Below, piece by piece: positions 16,776-24,559 of a stretch of 64,000 nt of DNA (positions are counted from its first letter, which is position 1; every line of letters starts with the position of its first letter). Source of the DNA: DATJFQ01 sp035495555. Its GTDB lineage: Bacteria; Acidobacteriota; Vicinamibacteria; Vicinamibacterales; 2-12-FULL-66-21. The stretch is taken from NCBI GenBank assembly GCA_035495555.1, contig DATJFQ010000082.1, positions 22,264-86,263 of the forward strand, in the 5' to 3' direction. Made by a program: the position numbers and the translations under genes. The notes beneath the pieces are model-generated. The model was not told where the DNA came from and made no database searches. It was given only the letters and a program-made list of their open reading frames with translations.

Positions 16776-18962
16776 TTAGACTGCGGTGCCGAGCAGGGCC
16801 GCGTCGCCGTCCGCGAGCGCCTGCACGAGTTCCTGCTGAAAGTACGTCGCGCGTCCGCCAATGGTCGGCGGCACGCGTTCCTCATAGAGCCGGCGCGCCC
16901 GATCGATCTCGGGCCGCAGCCGCTGGAGCAGGTCACGCTGCTGGCGGCCGAGGCGGATGGCCGACTCGTTGTACAGCTTGATTTCGGACAGCAGCAGCCG
17001 CGCGTAGCGTCGGGCGCGCTGCTCGTCTTCGACCCGCGGCGGTGCTATCGCCAGCATATCGCCGTTTCTCGGCGCGACGGCCTGGACAGTCCGTGCAGCC
17101 GTAACCGCGCCGAGCACGAGCGACGCGTGGCGGGCCATCGCGTCGACCGCGTCGGTCCAGTCGCGGCTGGACGGGTGCGAATAACCCTTCGACCCGTAGA
17201 CGTCCAGCACGTTGACCGCCGCGTCGGCATACAGGACCGCGACGACGCGTTCGCCGACGCTGAGCGGAACCGCAATCCCCGTCTGCTCGGGTCCGATCGC
17301 GGCAAATGCCGGAGGTGGGACGTCCATGCTCGACAACTGCATCTCGCGGCTGCGGACGGCGAGCGACAGCAGTCCTGTGCCGCTGAGCGACGTCTCATAA
17401 GGCGAGCCATTCGTCGACGGAAAGCCGGCGGTCCGGAAGGAACTCAAGCGATCGCCGCTCAGCACGAACACGGCGGCGCGTCCTGCAACCGCTGCGGCGT
17501 GTTCCGTCAGCGTCTCGAGCGCATGGGTCAACGACGTGCTGTGGTCCAGCGCGCGCACCGCGGCGACGACAGCTCGAACGGTCTGTCGCGCGGTAGCCGC
17601 CTCGACCTCGCGCGCGGCCAGCGCCGATTCCGCGCGGTCACGCTCGTCGGCAATCGCGTGCTCCGCGCGGATGCGTTCCGCTGCCAGCGTGCGTTCGAGC
17701 TCCTCCCGCGTGCGCGCCAGCGCCTCCGCGTGGTGGCGGTCAGCCTCCATACGGACCTGCGCAACCGTGTCGGCGGCCTCGCGTTCGGCATCCGCGCGCG
17801 CCTCGGCGACTCGCTCGTCCGCCTCGGCCTGCGCTGCGGCGCGCGCCTGAGCGATTGCCTCTGCCAGCCGCTGCTCTGCGTCCGCGCGTGCCTTCTCGAC
17901 GGCTTCCGCTGCACGCCGTTGGACGTCTGCGTGCGCCTGCGCGATCGCGTCGGACGAGGCACGTTCGATCTCTGCACGAGCCTGCGCGATCCGTTCCTCG
18001 GCACGGCGGTCCGCATCGTCTCTGGCACGCGCAATCGCGTCGTCCGTCCTGTGCTCCGCGTCGGCTCGTGCCTGCGCGATCGCGTCCTGAGCGCGCGCCT
18101 CGGCGTCTGAACGCGCCTGCGCGATTGCCTCCGACGACGTGCGTTCGATCTCACCGCGTGCGGCGGCGATGGCGGCTGCACCGGCGCGTTCGGCGGCGTC
18201 ACGAGCGAGCGCGATCGCCTCTGCTGACGCGCGTTCAATCTCGGCGCGCGCCTGCGCGATGGTGTCCGTCGCCCGCTGATCCGCCTCCGTCAGGGCGTGT
18301 GCAATCGACTCGTCCGCCCGGCGTTCCGCTTCGGCCCGCGCCCCGGCGATTGCCTCGGCGGCCTGACGCTCGGCGTCGGCACGCGCCTGCGCGATCAGCG
18401 CGTTTGCGCGCTCCTCATGCGCCGAACGCGCCTGCGCGATCGCATCAGCGGAACACCGATCGGCTTCTGTCCGAGCCGCAGCAATCGCGATCGCGGCGGT
18501 GCGCTCCATGTCGCTGCGCGCTCGCGCGAGGAGTTCTGCGTGTGTGCGTTCTACTTCGTCGCGGACTCGCGCGACCGATTCGTCCAGTTGACGCTGCGCG
18601 GCGGCGTGCGCATCGGCAAGTCGCGCCGCTGCCTGCTGCTCGCTGTCCGCGCGCGCCTGCGCGACAGCATCTGCCGTGCGCCGCTCCGCTTCCGCGAGCA
18701 CGGCCGCTGTGGCTTCGGCGACGCGGCGATCGCCGTCGGCCCGAAGGGCCCGGGTCTCCGCATCGAGCCGCGCCGCCCACTCGTCCCGCAGCGCGTCGAT
18801 CTGCTGGTTGAACGCGCGTTCTGCGTCCTCGCGCGCGCGCCGGCGGGCGTCATCCAGCGCGGCTGCATACTGGACGGAGAACGCGGCAAACTGCGCGTCG
18901 ATGACGCTCTCGAGGTTGTGCCGGAGCGTATCGACGGGGGTGCCGGACTCGTCCGGAGGCAT
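16776..18962 (-). CDS. Giant 15-residue-repeat coiled coil with GAF-like domain
   Basis: About 728 residues from ATG 18962. Residues 50-440 are an almost pure Ala/Arg/Glu/Gln helix in units of 15 residues (AQARAEIERASAEAI and relatives, more than 20 units), predicted to be one long coiled coil. A GAF-like domain follows (about 455-625: GRAAVFVLSGDRL, GIAVPLSVGERVVAVLYAD). The end is a conserved helical segment (RLLLSEIKLYNESAI, YFQQELVQALADGD). No signal peptide is seen, so it should be cytoplasmic, perhaps a scaffold or sensor rod. It is the first gene of a pair with the transglycosylase, suggesting a link to cell-wall growth or shape. A TTG at 19019 is an alternative start. Confidence 0.7.
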   Translation of the reverse strand: MPPDESGTPVDTLRHNLESVIDAQFAAFSVQYAAALDDARRRAREDAERAFNQQIDALRDEWAARLDAETRALRADGDRRVAEATAAVLAEAERRTADAVAQARADSEQQAAARLADAHAAAQRQLDESVARVRDEVERTHAELLARARSDMERTAAIAIAAARTEADRCSADAIAQARSAHEERANALIAQARADAERQAAEAIAGARAEAERRADESIAHALTEADQRATDTIAQARAEIERASAEAIALARDAAERAGAAAIAAARGEIERTSSEAIAQARSDAEARAQDAIAQARADAEHRTDDAIARARDDADRRAEERIAQARAEIERASSDAIAQAHADVQRRAAEAVEKARADAEQRLAEAIAQARAAAQAEADERVAEARADAEREAADTVAQVRMEADRHHAEALARTREELERTLAAERIRAEHAIADERDRAESALAAREVEAATARQTVRAVVAAVRALDHSTSLTHALETLTEHAAAVAGRAAVFVLSGDRLSSFRTAGFPSTNGSPYETSLSGTGLLSLAVRSREMQLSSMDVPPPAFAAIGPEQTGIAVPLSVGERVVAVLYADAAVNVLDVYGSKGYSHPSSRDWTDAVDAMARHASLVLGAVTAARTVQAVAPRNGDMLAIAPPRVEDEQRARRYARLLLSEIKLYNESAIRLGRQQRDLLQRLRPEIDRARRLYEERVPPTIGGRATYFQQELVQALADGDAALLGTAV

Positions 18963-19038
18963 GTCGTTCGCATTATCGGGGCGCGGATCAGCCAAGTCAA
19001 GACCCGAAAAACCGCACAACTCCCATCGTCACAGTAAG

Positions 19039-19068
19039 TTGACCGTTGGCGAGCAGAGCGGGTACAAT
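19039..19068 (+). promoter_or_regulatory. Promoter of the tmRNA gene
   Basis: TTGACC (19039-19044) and TACAAT (19063-19068) with an 18-base spacer. Transcription from about 19076 would give a precursor with roughly 107 extra bases before the mature tmRNA 5-prime end. Confidence 0.7.
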
Positions 19069-19182
19069 AGGCGTTCCGGCGGCAGCGCGGGAACAGTGTG
19101 CCCGCGCCCGAACGACGGTGCCCGGAGCACCTGGCACGGCGCACCGAGCACCAAGCACTTCGGGGCGTGAGCCCCGAACTAC

Positions 19183-19534
19183 GGGGGCGAATCAGATTCG
19201 ACGGAGGTACGGTTCCGATAGATGCGTGCCGAGGACCATCACCCTCGCTAATCAGATGGAAACAAACCTAACTGCGGATACGCAGCTCGCTCTCGCAGCG
19301 TAAAACCCTGTGAGCGTCCGTCCTCATCAGCCTGCGGGTGGGGAACGGATGTCATTGCAGCAGGCTGGCCGACCCCGGCTGATTCGGACGGGACAGGCGA
19401 GATTTTCCCGGATCTGGTGCCCGGCTTTTCTTCGTCGCGACTCGAGGCCGGGCGCGACATATCAGACGCGGCTACGCACGTAGATGCTGTCGGGGATGTA
19501 TTTTCGGACGCGGGTGCAACTCCCGCCGCCTCCA
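19183..19534 (+). ncRNA. ssrA: Transfer-messenger RNA (tmRNA)
   Basis: The 5-prime end GGGGGCGA, followed by TTCGACGG, is the standard tmRNA start and pairs with CGCCTCC plus discriminator A at 19527-19534, with a T-arm (GGGTGCAACTCCC) just before. CCA is not encoded. The tag frame starts at GCT 19247 and ends with TAA 19301-19303, giving ANQMETNLTADTQLALAA, an 18-residue tag with a protease-type LALAA end. The RNA works with SmpB to free stalled ribosomes and mark the nascent chain for proteolysis. The mature length of 352 nt is normal. Confidence 0.96.
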
Positions 19535-19544
19535 TTATTCTTTC

Positions 19545-19845
19545 TTCCGAGGGGCTTCGCCCCTCGGACTCCCCTACTCTCAGGCTCGGCGGCTTCGCCG
19601 CCGGGCGCTGCGGGCTGGCGTGCCTCAGACGCGTGCTGGGTATTCGCCGTCTCTTTCGCACGCAGCACCCGTTCCGAGGTACGTAGCCCAAGCACCCCGC
19701 GCGGAGCGCGGCTGGGCGGCTTCGCCGCCGGGTGCTTGAGGGCTGGTGTGCCTCGGACGCGTGCTGGGTATTCGCCGTCTCTTTCGCACGCAGCACCCGT
19801 TCCGAGGTACCTAGCCCCCAAGCACCCCGCGCGCAGCGCGGCTCG
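19545..19845. repeat. GGGGCTTCGCCCC hairpins and a 127-bp tandem duplication
   Basis: Right after the tmRNA comes GAGGGGCTTCGCCCCTC (a hairpin), then two direct copies of a 127-bp unit starting at 19588 and 19715. Each begins GGCGGCTTCGCCGCC, shares an almost identical 50-base core (GACGCGTGCTGGGTATTCGC onward) and ends AGCACCCCGCGCGNAGCGCGG. The end motif recurs at 36609, 36661, 47747 and 47796; the first hairpin recurs at 42229. The first hairpin could end tmRNA transcription. Confidence 0.8.
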
Positions 19846-19869
19846 GCCATCGGCTAGAATCCACTGCAC

Positions 19870-20331
19870 GTGAGCGACGATAGTCCTGGAGTTCGGTTTC
19901 CCCCGCCGATCGTGTACGTCGCGGCGATCGGCATCGGATGGATCGTGAACCGGTCCCTGCCGCTTCCCGTCGGCGCCGGCCTTCCTCGCGTGTTGGCCGC
20001 CTGGGTTTTCGTCCTCCTGTGGGCCTCGATCACGGCAGCGGCGTTCTACACGTTCTGGCGCAGGCGTACCAGCATCGTTCCCATCCGGCCGGCGACGGCG
20101 CTGGTGGACGCCGGACCGTACCGGCTGACGCGCAATCCGATGTATGTCGCATTGGCGTTCCTCACGATCGGTATGGGGCTCTGGATGAACACGTGGTGGG
20201 TCATCCTGCTGCTCGTCCCAGCCGTCGTCGTGATCGATCGCTACGTGATCGCGCGCGAGGAAGCCTACCTGCGCCGCCGCTTCGGTCAGCCCTACGAAGA
20301 CTACACACAGCGCGTGAGGCGCTGGATCTAA
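19870..20331 (+). CDS. Isoprenylcysteine methyltransferase-like membrane protein
   Basis: A 153-residue inner membrane protein with four helices. The C-terminal half carries the PEMT/ICMT family signature: GPYRLTRNPMYVA, an EEAYLRRRFG segment and YEDYTQRVRRW, which form the S-adenosylmethionine-binding region. Bacterial members are often annotated as isoprenylcysteine carboxyl methyltransferases, but their true substrates are mostly unknown; phospholipid or quinone-type methylation is possible. The start is GTG at 19870, nine bases after a TAGAAT -10 box at 19855-19860, leaving no room for a Shine-Dalgarno sequence and pointing to a leaderless message. Confidence 0.8.
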   Translation: MSDDSPGVRFPPPIVYVAAIGIGWIVNRSLPLPVGAGLPRVLAAWVFVLLWASITAAAFYTFWRRRTSIVPIRPATALVDAGPYRLTRNPMYVALAFLTIGMGLWMNTWWVILLLVPAVVVIDRYVIAREEAYLRRRFGQPYEDYTQRVRRWI

Positions 20332-20333
20332 CG

Positions 20334-20684
20334 TCAGGTGCCAGCGGCGCCAGTCCCTTGCTGCGGTTCAGGCCGCACCAGCGAGAGCGCCAACGCGACC
20401 AGAACGACTCCCACGCTTCCTGCAATCGGTCCGGTGACGAAGAAGCCGAACAAGCCGCAGAGATTCCCGGCATCCGGGCCGGCGCACGCCCACTTGATCC
20501 CGACGACGATGCCGACCAGTCCCGCCACAACGCCGCAGATGATGGCGCCCAGCACATAAAGGACGGCCGAGACACGCCGGGCCGGTTCGATGACGCGGCA
20601 GTGGCGAACGTACAGGAGCACCGCACACACGATCGCAATCACAGGCCACAGGGGCGCGAGCCAGATGAGCGTGCCGCTGTTCAT
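20334..20684 (-). CDS. Small membrane protein of unknown function
   Basis: A 116-residue protein with about four hydrophobic segments (LIWLAPLWPVIAIVCAVLLY, SAVLYVLGAIICGVVAGLVG, LFGFFVTGPIAGSVGVVLVAL) and short polar loops, one with CAGPDAGNLC whose cysteines could pair. I do not recognise the family. The start lies 4 bases after the stop of the large BNR-propeller gene, so the two are probably cotranscribed. It converges with the methyltransferase-like gene, the two stop codons being only a few bases apart. Confidence 0.65.
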   Translation of the reverse strand: MNSGTLIWLAPLWPVIAIVCAVLLYVRHCRVIEPARRVSAVLYVLGAIICGVVAGLVGIVVGIKWACAGPDAGNLCGLFGFFVTGPIAGSVGVVLVALALSLVRPEPQQGTGAAGT

Positions 20685-20688
20685 GAGG

Positions 20689-23370
20689 CTACCGGTCCTT
20701 CGGCGCGTCCCATCGGACGAATCGGTTGAGCCTCAGCACCGTCGTCGCGGTCCCTCCGGCGGACGCGAGCGTCACCGTGTACTCGCCAGGTGCGGCAGGC
20801 CGCTCACGGCCGGGCGCGCCAATCAGCAGATCCCAATCCGCGACGTTGAGGCCAGGCGTTGCCTGAGTCCTGAGGGTCTTCACTACTTCGCCCTTCTCGT
20901 CGCGCACGGTGAACGTCGCGGGACCGGACGCATCAACAGCGAACGCCATCGTCGCGGTGCCGGGCGTGCCATTCGGCTGCATTTCGTCGGCGATGCGCAC
21001 GAGCGCGGGGTGCGGCTCGAACAGTAGCGGCCCTGCAGGATGAGTGGTGTTCCATTGCTGGATCGGCCGCGCATCGAGCATGAAAATGCCACGTCCATGT
21101 GTGCCAACCACGATCTCGTCGTCTCGTGGATGAACGACGAGGTCCATGACCGGAGTGGTCGGCAGCGTGGCGGAGAGCGAAACCCACGTGCCGCCACGAT
21201 CCATTGACGCGTAAACTCCGGCGTCGGTCCCCACGTAGAGAATGGCGGGATTTCGGGGATCCTCGCGGACGACGTTTATGGATTCGTTCGGCAGATTGGC
21301 AGTGATTGACGTCCAGGTGGCACCGGAGTCGGTCGAGCGATACAGATACGCGCGGCTGTCGTCTTCGCGATACCCGGTGAACGCCGCATACGCCGTCCCC
21401 GCGTCGTATCTCGACGCGATCAACGAGCTGACCCAATGGCGCGGGAGTCCCGCATCGACCGCGGTCCAGTGCGCGCCGCCATCGGCCGTCTCGTGAATGT
21501 GGCCGCCTTCAGTGCCCACGTAGATGACGCCGCGCTGAACGGGCGACTCGGCAATCATCGTGATCGTGCCGTACGGGACCAGCGCACGATCCCCGCCGGC
21601 GGGATCGGACAGGCCAGGGCTGATCGCTCTCCAGGTCGTGCCGCGATCTGTGCTCTCGAGCAGCTTGTTCGCACCGGCGTACAGCGTGCTCGGGTCAAAC
21701 GCCGAAATCACGTAGGGCATGTACCAGCCGATGCGCCAGGGTGGTTCCCCGCGCGGCGCGCGCGGCATAATGCGCTCAGACGAGGGGCTGCCGGTCTGAA
21801 TCGATGGTCCCCGGACGTCCATTCGGCGCAGGTCGCCGTTCTGGTGCTCGTAATACACGAAGTGCGGATCGGTCGGATCCGGCAGCGTCACAAACGAGTC
21901 GCCGCCGGTCCACTGATCCAGATAGACGTGTTTCCACGGCTCGCTTTCATTGCGACTGTCGTCCACCTGATACGTACTCGGACCGTATTCGGCCGCATCG
22001 TCCTGCGTCCCGCCGTAGATGTTGAACGGCTCCGCCATGTCGACCGCCACCGCGTAGAACTGCGCGATGGGGATGCTGTCCAGGTGCAGCCACGACTCGC
22101 CGCGGTCGTACGACGAAAACACGCCGCCATCGTTGCCGAGCAGCAGATGGTTCCCGTCCGCCGGATCGATCCAGATCTCGTGGTGATCGAGGTGCATCAC
22201 GAGACCGCCGGTTTCGTGCAGGCGCCGGATCGCCTCGCCGATTCTGACGTAGGTGCGTCCTCCGTCGGTGGAGTGAAACGCACGGTTGCCGAGAATGTAG
22301 ATCTCTTCGGGGTTGTCAGGCGATACGTCGATGTCGCAGAACTTCCAGCCGTAGATGCTGAAGACGTCCCAGAGGTCCTGCGTGTTCGCTTTGTGCCATG
22401 TATCGCCGCGATCGTCTGACCGATAGACCTCGCCGCCGACGTACGGGCGGTCGCGGCCGCCAGGAAATGCGGTGTGGTTGTCGAGAAATGCGTAAACCGT
22501 TGAGGGACGTGAGGGTGCAATGGCGATGTTGCTGCGTCCGATCGGGCCCGCGGGCAGGCCGCTCGTCAGGCGCACCCAGGTCTTCCCGCCATCCGTCGTG
22601 CGGTAAAGCCCACTCTTCGGTCCGGTGTCGATCTGCCACATCGAGGCGTAGAGCACGTCGTGGTTCGACGGATCCATCGCTACGTCAATGGCACCGGTCA
22701 CGTCGTCGAGATACAACGACTGAGACCACGTCTGACCGCCGTCAGTCGTCTTGAAGACGCCGCGTTCGTGGTTCGGCGTCCACTGATGGCCCATGGCGCC
22801 GGCATAGACCACCTCGGGGTTGGACGGATTGATGACGATTTTCGCGATGTGCTCGGAATCGCGCAGCCCCATGTTCGTCCACGTCGATCCCGCGTCGGTC
22901 GACTTGAAGATGCCGGTTCCGGCAAAGGCATAGCCGGCAAACCGCGGCTGAACCTCACCGGTCCCGACCCAGACGATGTTCGCGTTGGACGGGGCGACGG
23001 CGATATCGCCGATCGCGAACGCAGATTCATGGTCGAAGATCGGCCGCCACGTGAGGCCGTTGTTCGTCGTCTTCCACACGTTCCCGGCGCCGGGCGCGAC
23101 ATAAATCGTGTTGCGGCTGCCGGACGGCACCGCGATGGCCTCGATGCGGGCACCTTCGGATACCGGACCGAGCGCACGCCAGTGCAGCTTTGCGAACGGC
23201 GACTCGGCGGCCAGTCGCCGGTGGGCCGCCCACGCCGCCTCCCGCTCGCCGACAGAGGTCGGCCCCTGCGCAGGCGCGGCCGCCACAGCCGCAAACAACC
23301 CGATGGCCGCAAAGCAGGTCCAGATCGGCGTCCATCGACACAACATGCGGGTGCGACCGCTATGGTTCAT
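20689..23370 (-). CDS. Secreted BNR/sortilin-like beta-propeller protein
   Basis: An 893-residue exported protein with an N-terminal signal segment (about 10-35). From residue 60 on it is full of BNR/Asp-box-type repeats: KTTNNGLTW, KSTDAGSTW, KTTDGGQTW, RTTDGGKTW, STDGGRTY, SSYDRGESW, STDRGTTW, ETADGGAHW, RSTDSGATW and ASMDRGGTW, which build one or two sortilin-type propellers. The last 90 residues form a beta domain (GPATFTVRDEKGEVVKTL). Acidobacterial proteins of this type are usually named glycosyl hydrolases or VPS10-like, but no catalytic sialidase residues are clear; binding of extracellular peptide or glycan is as likely. AGGA precedes the ATG. The upstream palindrome may control it. 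Confidence 0.8.
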   Translation of the reverse strand: MNHSGRTRMLCRWTPIWTCFAAIGLFAAVAAAPAQGPTSVGEREAAWAAHRRLAAESPFAKLHWRALGPVSEGARIEAIAVPSGSRNTIYVAPGAGNVWKTTNNGLTWRPIFDHESAFAIGDIAVAPSNANIVWVGTGEVQPRFAGYAFAGTGIFKSTDAGSTWTNMGLRDSEHIAKIVINPSNPEVVYAGAMGHQWTPNHERGVFKTTDGGQTWSQSLYLDDVTGAIDVAMDPSNHDVLYASMWQIDTGPKSGLYRTTDGGKTWVRLTSGLPAGPIGRSNIAIAPSRPSTVYAFLDNHTAFPGGRDRPYVGGEVYRSDDRGDTWHKANTQDLWDVFSIYGWKFCDIDVSPDNPEEIYILGNRAFHSTDGGRTYVRIGEAIRRLHETGGLVMHLDHHEIWIDPADGNHLLLGNDGGVFSSYDRGESWLHLDSIPIAQFYAVAVDMAEPFNIYGGTQDDAAEYGPSTYQVDDSRNESEPWKHVYLDQWTGGDSFVTLPDPTDPHFVYYEHQNGDLRRMDVRGPSIQTGSPSSERIMPRAPRGEPPWRIGWYMPYVISAFDPSTLYAGANKLLESTDRGTTWRAISPGLSDPAGGDRALVPYGTITMIAESPVQRGVIYVGTEGGHIHETADGGAHWTAVDAGLPRHWVSSLIASRYDAGTAYAAFTGYREDDSRAYLYRSTDSGATWTSITANLPNESINVVREDPRNPAILYVGTDAGVYASMDRGGTWVSLSATLPTTPVMDLVVHPRDDEIVVGTHGRGIFMLDARPIQQWNTTHPAGPLLFEPHPALVRIADEMQPNGTPGTATMAFAVDASGPATFTVRDEKGEVVKTLRTQATPGLNVADWDLLIGAPGRERPAAPGEYTVTLASAGGTATTVLRLNRFVRWDAPKDR

Positions 23371-23410
23371 TCAGTCCTGCTATCCACCGGCACGTCCGGC
23401 GAAGATGAAT

Positions 23411-23439
23411 TTGACATTGTACTAGTGTGATAGTACATT
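23411..23439 (+). promoter_or_regulatory. Promoter overlapped by a perfect operator-like palindrome
   Basis: TTGACA (23411-23416) and TACATT (23434-23439) are 17 bases apart. Between and across them lies GTACTAGTGTGATAGTAC (23419-23436), a 6-bp perfect inverted repeat around six bases. A dimeric repressor bound here would block the plus-strand promoter, and the site is also within reach of the divergent BNR-protein gene. Confidence 0.6.
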
Positions 23440-23486
23440 ATGCGGTAACACCACGGTTGTGACCCGGCTCGGGAAGGAGAGACAAC

Positions 23487-23912
23487 ATGGATGTGGCGCT
23501 CGCATTCGTCGTTCCAGGACTGGTCGGCGGTTTGTTGCTGGCAGCGCTGCTCGCACGCCTGAATCGGCGTCCTTCATCCGGTCTGGTCAGACATTCGACG
23601 CTCGAAGCCGTTTCCCCCGACGTCATCAACATGGCGCATATCCGCGTTGCCGGGATTGGCGGGCTGTCCATGATCGCGGCAGGAATCATCATAGCGGTGA
23701 ACCTGCCGGAGATTGGCCTGTCGCTGCTGACGGCTCTGTCGCTTGGGGCAGCCCTCGCCGTGGGGATGATCGTCTATCGTTCCAGATCCACGTCGGCTCG
23801 GGAGGGGCAGAACGGCGGCTTACCTCCGAGTGTGCTGGCGCTGGATCGAGACTCGAAGCACGTCGACGACGTGCGCCACCCTGCCGCGAAGAATCTATGC
23901 TCTGCGCAGTGA
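23487..23912 (+). CDS. Membrane protein of unknown function
   Basis: A 141-residue protein with three hydrophobic helices (VALAFVVPGLVGGLLLAALLA, GGLSMIAAGIIIAVNL, IGLSLLTALSLGAALAVGMIVY) and a hydrophilic C-terminal tail of about 40 residues. No known family is recognised. GGAAGGAGAG sits a few bases upstream of the ATG, a strong ribosome site. The gene is expressed from the promoter at 23411-23439 and is therefore probably under control of whatever binds the palindrome there. It is divergent from the BNR-propeller gene. Confidence 0.65.
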   Translation: MDVALAFVVPGLVGGLLLAALLARLNRRPSSGLVRHSTLEAVSPDVINMAHIRVAGIGGLSMIAAGIIIAVNLPEIGLSLLTALSLGAALAVGMIVYRSRSTSAREGQNGGLPPSVLALDRDSKHVDDVRHPAAKNLCSAQ

Positions 23913-24079
23913 CCTGCCGACGATGGCGGCGATCGGCAGGCCGATGCACACCATCAGGATCACGGTGCCGATGATGGACTGCAGCCGCAGCGGCCGGTGG
24001 CCGACGCCGCTCGTCGCTTCGCCGTGACCGTGCCCCTGAGCGGGCTCGTGACCGCCGTCGTCAGCGGGTCGGCGAAATC

Positions 24080-24472
24080 TCAGAAGCTCGCGAGCTGCGT
24101 CAGTTGAATCAAGTTGCCGCAGGTGTCGTTCAGCGTGGCTATCGTCGAGGCCGTCACGTCCGTCGGGGCCATCGTGAACTTCGCCCCTTGCGACATCAAA
24201 CGCTGGTAGTCCCGATGGATGTCGTTCGTGAAGAACATGGCCGCCGGCTGGCCCTGCTGAAAGAGCGCCTGCTGGTACGCCCTCCCGGCCGGATTGTCGT
24301 TCAACGCCAGTTGCAGTTCGGTGCCGTCCGGCTCTTCGGGTGATGCCACCGTCAACCATCGGAACGGGCCATTGCTGACGTCGGTCTTCTTGACGAAGCC
24401 CAGCACCTCCGTATAAAAGCGGAGAGCGTTGTCCTGGTCGTCCACATAAACGCTGGTCAGCTTGATTCTCAA
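24080..24472 (-). CDS. VOC-family (glyoxalase/extradiol fold) protein
   Basis: A 130-residue single-module VOC protein: RIKLTSVYVDDQDNALRFYTEVLGF at the start, then GTELQLALND and CGNLIQLTQ, the usual beta-alpha-beta-beta-beta repeats. Typical metal ligands (His/Glu) are poorly conserved, so it may bind rather than convert a ligand. Relatives are often called glyoxalase or bleomycin resistance proteins. The start is TTG at 24472, chosen because GAGGAGG lies 7 bases upstream and homologs begin here; the longer frame to 24955 is the antisense of the sigma gene. It is divergent from an ECF41-type sigma factor, which suggests shared control. Confidence 0.8.
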   Translation of the reverse strand: MRIKLTSVYVDDQDNALRFYTEVLGFVKKTDVSNGPFRWLTVASPEEPDGTELQLALNDNPAGRAYQQALFQQGQPAAMFFTNDIHRDYQRLMSQGAKFTMAPTDVTASTIATLNDTCGNLIQLTQLASF

Positions 24473-24516
24473 TTCGATCCTCCTCGTCCGGCGATTGGTC
24501 ACAATTCGGGGGTGCC

Positions 24517-24538
24517 GTTCGTCTGTACACTGACGAAC
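24517..24538. promoter_or_regulatory. Inverted repeat between the VOC and ECF genes
   Basis: GTTCGTC (24517-24523) and GACGAAC (24532-24538) pair around eight bases that include TGTACA. The site is central in the 87-bp gap between two divergent genes, immediately upstream of the AAGGAGG ribosome site of the sigma gene. Confidence 0.45.
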
Positions 24539-24559
24539 CGCCAAGGAGGAATGTGACCG

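Noticed and set aside
23895..24079. Small minus-strand membrane ORF ending LQSIIGTVILMVCIGLPIAAIVGRSLRRA
   Set aside because: A single good helix is present, but there is no start codon with a ribosome site after the VOC stop and it overlaps the end of the convergent gene. It could be real; evidence is too thin to list.
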